The notes under the pieces were generated by a model. It saw only the letters and a program-made list of their open reading frames with translations, had not been told where the DNA came from and did no database searches. The translations under genes were made by a program, and so were the position numbers. From UBA6522 sp963664945 (GTDB taxonomy: Bacteria > Pseudomonadota > Gammaproteobacteria > Steroidobacterales > Rariloculaceae), in assembly GCA_963664945.1 (NCBI GenBank), contig OY761822.1:3472001-3536000 (forward strand): DNA of 64,000 bases, given 5' to 3'. This document shows, one piece after another, positions 57,743 to 64,000 of the stretch (positions are counted from its first letter, which is position 1; every line of letters starts with the position of its first letter).

Positions 57743-57877
57743 CGCGCCGGACCGGATCCCGCTCGCTCGCGCGCCGCTTAAGCGTGGCGAACCGGGCGGC
57801 GTCGCCGAATTCGCGCTGTTGTCCTGTTACCATGATCGATCCGGGTCATCACTCCCGAAGCAGGATGACGTTGCCAT

Positions 57878-58915
57878 ATGCGGGTTAGGGCTCTGCGCTG
57901 GTTCATGGCCGTGGCGCTGTGCGGCAGCCTCGTCGCTGCGGCCTGCGCGGTGCTGGCACTGGGCTGGCGGTCGCTGAATGCGCCCATGAGCCTCGGCGCG
58001 GGCGGAGACTGGCTGAACGTGCCGCCTGGAGCCTCGCTGACGCGAATCAGCGAGGAACTCTCCCGGCGCGGCATATTGGCGGACGCCTGGGCTCTCAATG
58101 CCTATGCGCGCATCACGGGCGAGGCGACCCGGATTCACGCCGGGGAATACCTGGTCGGCAGCGGGTCCAGCCCCAGGCAGTTGCTGGACCAGCTCGTCAG
58201 CGGCCGGGTGCATCTGCACGACCTGACGATCGTCGAGGGATGGACGTTCGCCGACCTCGATGCGGAGCTGCGCAGCCACGAAGCAGTGGACGCCGAGGGA
58301 TTGAACCCCGAAACGGTCATGACCGAACTGGGGAAGCCCGATCTCCATCCGGAGGGCCAGTTCTATCCTGACACTTACCGGTTCCCCAGAAACACTCCGG
58401 CCTTGGAGATTCTCTGGCGAGCCCATGAGGCGATGCAGGACAGGCTGGAAGAGGTCTGGCGGCAGCACGGGGCCACCACGTTGCTGGAGTCGGCGTACGA
58501 GGCGTTGATCCTGGCGTCCATCATCGAGAAGGAGACCGCGCTGAGCGAAGAGCGGCACCGGATATCGGGCGTATTCCACAGGCGGTTGGAACGCGGTATG
58601 CGCCTGCAGACCGATCCGACGGTCATCTACGGGCTGGGCGAGGACTTTGACGGCGACTTGCGCCGAGCGGATCTCACCCGCGACACGCCCTACAACACGT
58701 ACACGCGGTCCGGATTGCCGCCGACGCCGATCGCGCTACCCGGTCAACAGTCGCTTTCGGCGGCCGTGGACCCGGCGCCCGGCCAGGAACTGTACTTCGT
58801 CGCCACGGGACGGGGAGACGGCAGCCACTACTTTTCCACGACCTTTGATGAACACCGGGAGGCGGTCGCCCGGTATCGGTCGGCGACTCCATCCGTGGAG
58901 GACGCCGAACGGTGA
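57878..58915 (+). CDS. mltG: Endolytic murein transglycosylase MltG
   Basis: 345 residues. One N-terminal membrane helix (FMAVALCGSLVAAACAVLAL), a LysM-like part (VPPGASLTRISEELSRRGIL, HAGEYLVGSGSSPRQLLDQL) and the YceG catalytic domain with the glutamate in ILASIIEKETALSEERHRIS. Also QTDPTVIYGLGEDFDGDLRR, YNTYTRSGLPPTPIALPGQQ. It cuts nascent glycan strands at the inner membrane. The last 4 bases of its frame reach the tmk region, where a short tandem duplication creates two GTG codons. Confidence 0.95.
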   Translation: MRVRALRWFMAVALCGSLVAAACAVLALGWRSLNAPMSLGAGGDWLNVPPGASLTRISEELSRRGILADAWALNAYARITGEATRIHAGEYLVGSGSSPRQLLDQLVSGRVHLHDLTIVEGWTFADLDAELRSHEAVDAEGLNPETVMTELGKPDLHPEGQFYPDTYRFPRNTPALEILWRAHEAMQDRLEEVWRQHGATTLLESAYEALILASIIEKETALSEERHRISGVFHRRLERGMRLQTDPTVIYGLGEDFDGDLRRADLTRDTPYNTYTRSGLPPTPIALPGQQSLSAAVDPAPGQELYFVATGRGDGSHYFSTTFDEHREAVARYRSATPSVEDAER

Positions 58916-58929
58916 GGGGACGTCGAACG

Positions 58930-59559
58930 GTGAGGGGTGCATTCATCACCCTTGAAGGAATCGAAGGCGTCGGCAAGACGACCTGCCTCGACTTCGTCCG
59001 GGAGTTCCTCGCTTCCGCGGGTATTCGGACCCTGGCGACCAGGGAGCCGGGTGGAACCGCGCTGGGGGAGGAAATCAGGGATTGGATCCTGTCGGGGGAC
59101 CACGGTGAATTGTCGGCGGAAACCGAGACGCTCCTGATGTTCGCCGCCAGGGCCCTCCATCTCGATGAAGTGATTCGACCGGCGATCGCCGCCGGGCGCT
59201 GGGTCATCTGCGATCGCTTCAGCGATGCGACGGTGGCCTACCAGGGCGGCGGACGGCGTGCCGACGCGGCCTGGATCGAGTCCTTGCGCGCAGCCGTGCA
59301 CCCTGACCTGGAGCCGGACCTGACATTGCTGCTGGACGCGCCCGCGGGAGTCGGCCTGGACCGAATCCGCATGCGGGAGCCGGACCATTTCGAACGCGAG
59401 GATCCCGGTTTCTTCGCGCGAGTCCGCGCAACCTATCTTGAATTGGCGCGAGACAATCCGAACCGGATCGAGGTGATCGATGCGGAACCTCCGTTGGCCG
59501 AAGTCAAAACCCGGATTTCCGATCGCCTGACGGGGTTCCTGAACGAGTTTCGCCGCTAG
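58930..59559 (+). CDS. tmk: Thymidylate kinase
   Basis: 209 residues; phosphorylates dTMP to dTDP. P-loop FITLEGIEGVGKTTCLDFV, DR(F/Y) motif WVICDRFSDATVAYQGGGRR, LLLDAPAGVGLDRIR. There are two equivalent GTG starts, 58912 and 58930, made by an 18-base tandem duplication of GACGYCGAACGGTGAGG-like sequence. The second fits the usual N terminus (MRGAFITLEG). The first would overlap mltG by four bases, as other genes here do. Confidence 0.95.
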   Translation: MRGAFITLEGIEGVGKTTCLDFVREFLASAGIRTLATREPGGTALGEEIRDWILSGDHGELSAETETLLMFAARALHLDEVIRPAIAAGRWVICDRFSDATVAYQGGGRRADAAWIESLRAAVHPDLEPDLTLLLDAPAGVGLDRIRMREPDHFEREDPGFFARVRATYLELARDNPNRIEVIDAEPPLAEVKTRISDRLTGFLNEFRR

Positions 59560-59560
59560 C

Positions 59561-59711
59561 CCGTGGCAAAAGTCCCCCCGCATTCGACCGACGCGGCATC
59601 CCGGCCGGCTGCGTTGCCCGTCGGTCGAATATTCCCGATATTCTTCCTCCTCGCGCCTTGCCGGCCGGGCGCCGCGCCGGTCTCGGTGCGACGGGGGGCT
59701 TTTGCCACGGA
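59561..59711. repeat. Palindromic repeat element, family A copy 2 (about 150 bp, between tmk and holB)
   Basis: CCGTGGCAAAAG (59561-59572) and CTTTTGCCACGG (59699-59710) are the arms, enclosing CGCATTCGACCGACGCGG and CCGGTCTCGGTGCGACGG, both shared with the element in gspK, plus an extra inner palindrome around CCGGCCGG. The 9 bases CCGCTAGCC occur at 59553-59561 and 59712-59720, a probable target duplication that includes the tmk stop codon. Confidence 0.88.
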
Positions 59712-59721
59712 CCGCTAGCCA

Positions 59722-60753
59722 ATGCCCGTTTCCCCATACGAGACCCTCAGCAGCGGCATCTGCCCGTGGTTGCGGGCGCCACTGCGACGGTTCGAGGCGG
59801 CGCACGGCGACGGCCGCCTGGGACATGGCTGGATGCTGGCGGGACCGCAGGGCGTCGGCAAGGTCAACCTCGCCCTGGCCGTAGCGCGCCGGCTGCTGGA
59901 GGGAACGGGCGACGCCGTACGGCTCCTGGACGCCGGAGAGGCGGCCGCGGCCATGCTCGGGCGGCACGAGCCCGCTGACCGCCATCCCGATCTGCATTGG
60001 CTGTTTCCCGAACAGAAACGCCACACGTTGACGGTCGAGCGGATACGCGAGGCCACCCGGTCGCTCTCGCTCACCAGCCTGACGGCAGAGGCCAAGGTGC
60101 TGGTTCTGGAGCCGGCGGACGCGATGACCGCGGCGGCGGCGAATGCGCTGCTCAAGACCCTGGAAGAACCCAGCGCCGATACGTACCTGCTGCTGGTGTC
60201 GCACCAGCCGGGCAGGCTGCCGGCGACGATTCGCAGCCGTTGCCAGTCGCTTCCGGTCCGATGTCCGCCCGTCGCCGAAGCGGCCGTGTGGCTGAGCGGC
60301 GCCGGGAAGGAACAGGAGGGCGTGGACTGGATGCCGCTACTGGACGCCGCTCAGGGGCGCCCTTTTCATGCTATCCGCTTTCGGAAGAGTGGCTTCTTTG
60401 AAACCTATAAGGAGCTAGGCGACAAGCTTTATGGCATTTCGACAAATCGCATCGATCCGCAGACGGTGGCGGATGAATGGCTGGCAAGCGATATCGAAGC
60501 CACCCTGAGCTGGCTTTCCGCACGGTTGCAGTCGGTCATTCGAGCGCGCCTGGCGCCTGAATACCGGCCCTCGGGCGGCGATTCGGGCACGAACGAACTG
60601 ACCGAAGCCTGGCAATCGCTGCGGACTCGATTTCTGTTCCAACAGCTCGGAAATACGGAGTTGCTATTGGGGCAGCTTGGCGGTGGAATCAATGTGGAAC
60701 TGGCTGTCAGAGCCTTGTTGTCTGGATTTCAGCCCAGGGGAGGGCGGCAATGA
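59722..60753 (+). CDS. holB: DNA polymerase III delta' subunit
   Basis: 343 residues, clamp-loader AAA+ subunit. GWMLAGPQGVGKVNLALAVA is the P-loop (Val-Asn replaces the usual Thr/Ser after the lysine, in line with a subunit that need not hydrolyse ATP). Other segments: TVERIREATRSLSLTSLTAE, KVLVLEPADAMTAAAANALL, KTLEEPSADTYLLLVSHQPG, RLPATIRSRCQSLPVRCP (SRC motif). The zinc cysteines of some delta' proteins are absent. The tmk-holB-pilZ order is typical for gammaproteobacteria. The stop overlaps pilZ (ATGA). Confidence 0.92.
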   Translation: MPVSPYETLSSGICPWLRAPLRRFEAAHGDGRLGHGWMLAGPQGVGKVNLALAVARRLLEGTGDAVRLLDAGEAAAAMLGRHEPADRHPDLHWLFPEQKRHTLTVERIREATRSLSLTSLTAEAKVLVLEPADAMTAAAANALLKTLEEPSADTYLLLVSHQPGRLPATIRSRCQSLPVRCPPVAEAAVWLSGAGKEQEGVDWMPLLDAAQGRPFHAIRFRKSGFFETYKELGDKLYGISTNRIDPQTVADEWLASDIEATLSWLSARLQSVIRARLAPEYRPSGGDSGTNELTEAWQSLRTRFLFQQLGNTELLLGQLGGGINVELAVRALLSGFQPRGGRQ

Positions 60754-61082
60754 ATACACCTGAACCGTTGGAAGTGACGATCGAGAGCAGGAGCGACCTT
60801 TGCCGGGCTTACATGCCCTTTGTCCGCGGCGGCGGCGTCTTCGTTCCCACCAACCGTCATTACGAACTCGGCGACGACGTCAACCTTGCGTTCACGCTGT
60901 TCGAATCGGGCGGGCCGGTCGCTGTCAGCGGCACTGTCGTCTGGGTCACGCCCAACCGCGCTCAAGGAAAGCGGATGGCGGGAGTCGGTGTGCGGTTCAA
61001 TGCCGACGATGGACTTCGCGCGCATCTCGAAGGGCTCCTTGCCGGCATTTCAGGCGGGGACGAGCCAACGCATACGTTGTAG
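60750..61082 (+). CDS. PilZ-domain protein (type IV pilus PilZ-like)
   Basis: 110 residues. Single PilZ fold: SDLCRAYMPFVRGGGVFVPT, NRHYELGDDVNLAFTLFESG, VSGTVVWVTPNRAQGKRMAG, VGVRFNADDG. The RxxxR di-GMP site is lacking, as in the founding PilZ of Pseudomonas and Xanthomonas, which lies in the same place after holB and works through protein contacts in type IV pilus assembly. Last gene of the fab-mltG-tmk-holB unit. Confidence 0.9.
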   Translation: MNTPEPLEVTIESRSDLCRAYMPFVRGGGVFVPTNRHYELGDDVNLAFTLFESGGPVAVSGTVVWVTPNRAQGKRMAGVGVRFNADDGLRAHLEGLLAGISGGDEPTHTL

Positions 61083-61091
61083 CGTCCCGCT

Positions 61092-61316
61092 ATAGGAGTA
61101 TTTGCGGCGGGGTTCGCCGCGCTGACACCCAGGGAACAGAGAAGTTCCATGCAAGCTTGCGCCGTAGGAATTCGCGATAGCGAAAATTCGCTATCGCCGT
61201 CCCTTCGGCCGGTCGATCGGGGAGAATATCGGGTCATACTTGACGAAATCGAGCGGCCGGAGGGGCGGACGAGGGCGGATTTGCAGCCGTGAATTCCTAC
61301 GGCGCAAGCTCCTATA
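61092..61316. repeat. Large palindromic repeat, family B copy 2 (between pilZ and the fadJ-type gene)
   Basis: It opens with TATAGGAGTATTTGCGGCGG, similar to 53774, then AGTTCCATGCAAGCTTGC plus GCCG (61143-61164, identical to 53902-53923). AGCTTGCGCCGTAGGAATTC (61154-61173) has an exact 20-bp complement at 61291-61310, and CTATAGGAG (61090-61098) mirrors CTCCTATAG (61309-61317). Inside lies a near-perfect 11-bp hairpin (61174-61197, GCGATAGCGAA with TTCGCTATCGC). Placed between convergent genes, it may end transcription both ways. Its end overlaps the stop codon of the fadJ-type gene. Confidence 0.85.
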
Positions 61317-63312
61317 GCTTCTTCCAGGCGCGGTGGGGGGCAAATCGCGGTCCGAATGAAGCGGCAAGCGCTTCCATCCGCCCGACAACCGCCTCGATCC
61401 CCCTTTGACGGGCATGCTGGATCGGCCCACCCCTGAACGGCGCAAAGCCCGTGCCGAACAGGACGCCGGCATCCACAAGGTCCAGGTCCTCCACGACCCC
61501 ATCCGCCTGACACGCCAATGCCGCGTTGATCAGTGGCAGGATCAGGCGGTCCTGCAGATATTCGCCGGGTGGTGCGAAACGGCGCGCCTTTGCCGGCCGT
61601 TCGTTCCGGTACCGATAGAAACCGACTCCGCTCTTGGCGCCCAATTCGCCTGCCTCGACCTTCTTTCGCAGCAGCGACACGACTTCATCCGTGTATCCGC
61701 CCAGGCTCTCGGCCGCGTGCAGAGCGACATCCAGCCCGACGCGGTCGGCAAGCTCGACCGGACCCACGGGCATGCCGAACTCTTCGGCGGCGCTGTCAAT
61801 GGTCTCCGGCGCGCACCCGTCCCGTATCGCGAACAAGGCTTCGGTGAGATAGGGCGACAGGACGCGGTTTACGAGAAAACCCGGCGCACTGCGACAGGGC
61901 AGCGGCAACTTGCCGATCCGGTTGACGAACGACATCGCCCGGGTCATGCAGACCTCATCCGTGGAGTCTCCGCGGACGACTTCCACGAGGGGAAGTTTGG
62001 CTACCGGATTGAAAAAATGCAGCCCCAGGAAACGACCGCGGCGCCTGATACTCTCGGAAAGGCGTTCAAGCACGATGCTTGAAGTGTTGGTGGCCAGCAG
62101 GGCGTCGGGACGCATCTGCGGTTCCAATTCCTCGAACAGGGCCTGTTTCGCATCCAGCCTTTCAACGATGGCTTCGACAACCAGGTCGGCGCCGGCGATT
62201 CCGGCGGCATCCGCGACCAGGCGCGCACGGGCTTCATCGGCGGCTCCGGGCGCCTTGAGGCGCCGCCGGAACAACGCCTCGGCCCGTTCCAGTGCCGGTT
62301 CAACCAGTTCCCTCGACCGATCGTGAATCGTCACGGTGAATCCGCGCAGCGCGCACCAGGCCGCGATGTCGCCGCCCATGACGCCCGCGCCGGCCACGTG
62401 GACATGACGCACGTCGGTTGTCCTGGGCGCCAACCCCCGCAGGCGCTCACGGAGAAAGAATGCGCGCACCAGGTTTTGCGACGCGGGTGTCCGCACGAGC
62501 CGTCCGAAGGATCGCGCCTCCGCCTCGTACGCCGATGGCCCTCGGGCACCGTGGCGAACCCAGAGATCCAGGATCGCGAACGGCGCGGGGTAGTGCGCGG
62601 GCCGAGCCCGCCGCCTGACCCGCGCCCGCAGTCTCCGTCCCAGCCACGGCCTCACGACAGGCAGGCCGAGTGCTCTCAGATGCAACGGTGGGCGCCGTTT
62701 CGCCGGCCTGGCCGCGATGATTTCCCTTGCCGCCCGATCAAGTTGCGCCTCGGGGACGATTCGGTCCAGAAGTCCCGCGCGGCGGGCTTCCACCGCCGAC
62801 ATGGCTCTGCCGGTCAGCATCAGGTTCAGAGCCGCCGGAGCGCCCAGCAGACGCACGCTGCGGACCGTTCCCCCCAGGCCGGGATGGACGCCCAGGCGCA
62901 CCTCGGGAAGCCCCAGAGCGCGTTTGTGGCTCTCCACGGCGATTCGGTAGTCGCAGGCCAGCGCAAGTTCCAGGCCGCCGCCCAGCGCAAACCCGTGAAT
63001 GGCGGCCACGGTGGGGCATGGCAGCCGTTCCAATCCATCCAGAAGCGACCGCCCGCGGCTCAACAGTTCGTCGGCCTGCCCGGAATCCGCGAGCGCCCGG
63101 AATTCCGATACATCGGCGCCGGCGACAAACCCGGACTCCTTGGCCGACTTCAACACCACTCCCGCCGGCGGGCTGGCCGAGATCTGAGCGATCAGGCCGG
63201 CCAACTCCCGCAGGACGGCCTGCGAGAGCAGGTTGGTCCCTTTGTCCGCCATGTCCAGCAGAAGCCAGCAAATCCCGCTGGAATCGACTTCGGTACGCCA
63301 ATGCCGGGGCAT
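61312..63312 (-). CDS. Multifunctional enoyl-CoA hydratase / 3-hydroxyacyl-CoA dehydrogenase (FadB/FadJ type)
   Basis: 666 residues. The N-terminal crotonase domain (ESGFVAGADVSEFRALADSG, HGFALGGGLELALACDYRIA, LPEVRLGVHPGLGGTVRSVR) is followed by an NAD-binding dehydrogenase (VHVAGAGVMGGDIAAWCALR, LATNTSSIVLERLSESIRRR) and two C-terminal domains (GLHFFNPVAKLPLVEVVRGD, APGFLVNRVLSPYLTEALFA, AKSGVGFYRYRN). Acts in fatty-acid beta-oxidation. It is slightly shorter than FadB/FadJ (about 715-730), mostly between the two halves, where the link is arginine-rich. No thiolase (fadA/fadI) adjoins. ATG 63312 matches homologue starts. Confidence 0.92.
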   Translation of the reverse strand: MPRHWRTEVDSSGICWLLLDMADKGTNLLSQAVLRELAGLIAQISASPPAGVVLKSAKESGFVAGADVSEFRALADSGQADELLSRGRSLLDGLERLPCPTVAAIHGFALGGGLELALACDYRIAVESHKRALGLPEVRLGVHPGLGGTVRSVRLLGAPAALNLMLTGRAMSAVEARRAGLLDRIVPEAQLDRAAREIIAARPAKRRPPLHLRALGLPVVRPWLGRRLRARVRRRARPAHYPAPFAILDLWVRHGARGPSAYEAEARSFGRLVRTPASQNLVRAFFLRERLRGLAPRTTDVRHVHVAGAGVMGGDIAAWCALRGFTVTIHDRSRELVEPALERAEALFRRRLKAPGAADEARARLVADAAGIAGADLVVEAIVERLDAKQALFEELEPQMRPDALLATNTSSIVLERLSESIRRRGRFLGLHFFNPVAKLPLVEVVRGDSTDEVCMTRAMSFVNRIGKLPLPCRSAPGFLVNRVLSPYLTEALFAIRDGCAPETIDSAAEEFGMPVGPVELADRVGLDVALHAAESLGGYTDEVVSLLRKKVEAGELGAKSGVGFYRYRNERPAKARRFAPPGEYLQDRLILPLINAALACQADGVVEDLDLVDAGVLFGTGFAPFRGGPIQHARQRGIEAVVGRMEALAASFGPRFAPHRAWKKL

Positions 63313-63345
63313 GGATGAGCGACTGGCCGTACGCACGATCCGGGG

Positions 63346-64000
63346 TTACCGCAACGAACTGGGCACATGTCCGAACACGCGCCGAAACGCGCGCCGGAAT
63401 CCCGCGGCGGACTCGTAGCCGGCATGTGTCGCGACGGTCTTGATGGGCGTGGTGGTGCGGAGCAGTTCGCTGCGGGCCTTGAGCATTCTCCAGCACCTCA
63501 GGTAGCGCAGCGGCGGTTCGCCGACCCGCCGGTGGAATCGCTCCGCAAATGTCGTCCTCGACAGTCCCGCCGCCTTTGCCAATTCCGGTACGCGCCAGGG
63601 ACGATCGAGCCGGCCGTGCATCAGCCTGAGCGCGTCGTGAATGACAGGATCGGTGAATGCCACCAGGAACACCGGTCCCGGCCGGTCCAATTGACAGCGC
63701 CGCAACATCTCCACAAGCATGATGTCGGCAAGCCGCTGGGCGACAAAGCCGAATCCCGGGCGGGAGTTGATCATCTCCCCCTCCAGCAGCCACGCTGCGC
63801 GGCCCAGTTCGCTCTTGTCGGTGAGATCCCGGGAGCGCAGCGGCAGCCGCCGGGGAAGGTGCCGCGCCAGTGGATGGGGCAAGCCCCGGTCCAGGTCGTA
63901 GACGCACCGCAGCAAGCGGGCGGGGGCGGCGGATTCGCCGGGGCGCGGATGAATTTCATGGCGGTCGTCACCGGCGAGCAGCATGCAGTCCAGGGAGCGA
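63346..64000 (-). CDS. AraC-family transcriptional regulator, partial (5' end outside window)
   Basis: The C-terminal ~218 residues are visible and the frame stays open at the window edge. Two helix-turn-helix units: RPWRVPELAKAAGLSRTTFA with ERFHRRVGEPPLRYLRCW, and TTPIKTVATHAGYESAAGFR with RAFRRVFGHVPSSLR. The preceding part (LGRAAWLLEGEMINSRPGFG, FVAQRLADIMLVEMLRR) matches the cupin-type AraC regulators whose sensor domain lies at the N terminus. It precedes the beta-oxidation gene on the same strand by about 33 bases and might regulate it. Confidence 0.88.
   Translation of the reverse strand, partial: RSLDCMLLAGDDRHEIHPRPGESAAPARLLRCVYDLDRGLPHPLARHLPRRLPLRSRDLTDKSELGRAAWLLEGEMINSRPGFGFVAQRLADIMLVEMLRRCQLDRPGPVFLVAFTDPVIHDALRLMHGRLDRPWRVPELAKAAGLSRTTFAERFHRRVGEPPLRYLRCWRMLKARSELLRTTTPIKTVATHAGYESAAGFRRAFRRVFGHVPSSLR

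Noticed and set aside
1..64000. CRISPR arrays, rRNA genes, prophage modules
   Set aside because: No regularly spaced direct repeats, no rRNA sequence and no phage structural genes were found. Only two IS elements and small repeats are present.

Overview
The window is a high-GC chromosomal segment of a gammaproteobacterium. Three things point there: the pheT-ihfA-merR-tRNA-Pro order, the gammaproteobacterial-type his operon (hisG-D-C-B-H-A-F-E) preceded by a TrpR-like regulator, and a fused aspartokinase/diaminopimelate decarboxylase of the kind known from Xanthomonadales. I infer a lineage near Xanthomonadales, Nevskiales or Woeseiales; the sequence does not fix the genus.

Layout. 1-4.3 kb (+): end of pheT, ihfA, a MerR regulator, tRNA-Pro(GGG) and ilvD. 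4.6-7.9 kb (+): a Tat-exported solute-binding protein, a membrane sensor that stops after its HAMP region, and an OFA-type MFS carrier. 8.0-10.8 kb (+): a Thr/Lys/Met-rich leader peptide with a terminator/antiterminator pair, then the LysC-LysA fusion. 10.9-14.2 kb: an SGNH hydrolase, then what looks like a decayed defence island (remnant of a type ISP restriction enzyme, an AAA ATPase, a frameshifted DUF4276 gene, an orphan Phd-type antitoxin on -). 14.4-21.6 kb (-): the his operon, headed by a TrpR-like regulator (YerC/HisR type) with a palindrome over its promoter. 22.0-22.9 kb (-): a HicA/HicB toxin-antitoxin pair with an enlarged antitoxin and a palindromic operator. 22.9-29.9 kb (-): branched-chain operon leader-ilvC-leuA-ilvE-leuC-leuD-leuB, with a Leu-rich leader peptide and attenuator. 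30.06-31.58 kb: a complete IS (ISNCY/IS1202-like) with 14-bp target duplications. 32.0-37.6 kb (+): a TonB energising cluster (DUF3450, TtpC-like ExbB, ExbB, two ExbD, TonB, TPR protein). 37.7-47.0 kb (+): peroxiredoxin, sulfurtransferase, AlaA-type aminotransferase, an AddB/AddA-like nuclease-helicase pair and a VOC protein. 47.2-52.8 kb (-): gspN-M-L-K-J-I-H-G of a type II secretion system. 53.0-61.1 kb (+): fabG, then acpP-fabF-mltG-tmk-holB-pilZ; a 2.1-kb ISAs1-type IS whose transposase carries an N-terminal DruA-like (DUF4338) domain separates fabG from acpP. 61.3-64 kb (-): a FadB/FadJ-type beta-oxidation enzyme and the partial gene of an AraC-family regulator.

How it works together. 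Three amino-acid pathways sit here and each shows a different control design that can be read directly: ribosome-mediated attenuation for the aspartate family, ribosome-mediated attenuation for Leu/Val/Ile, and a repressor-like protein with palindromic operator for histidine. Repeats add a second layer. A palindromic element of about 90-150 bp occurs twice (inside the 5' end of gspK, in frame, and between tmk and holB), and its arms differ by compensatory changes. Another structured repeat follows fabG and separates pilZ from the fadJ-type gene.

The best candidates for something undescribed are the mixed Thr/Lys/Met leader in front of a LysC-LysA fusion, the DruA-domain transposon, the in-frame palindromic insertion in gspK, and the solute-binding protein/truncated sensor pair.
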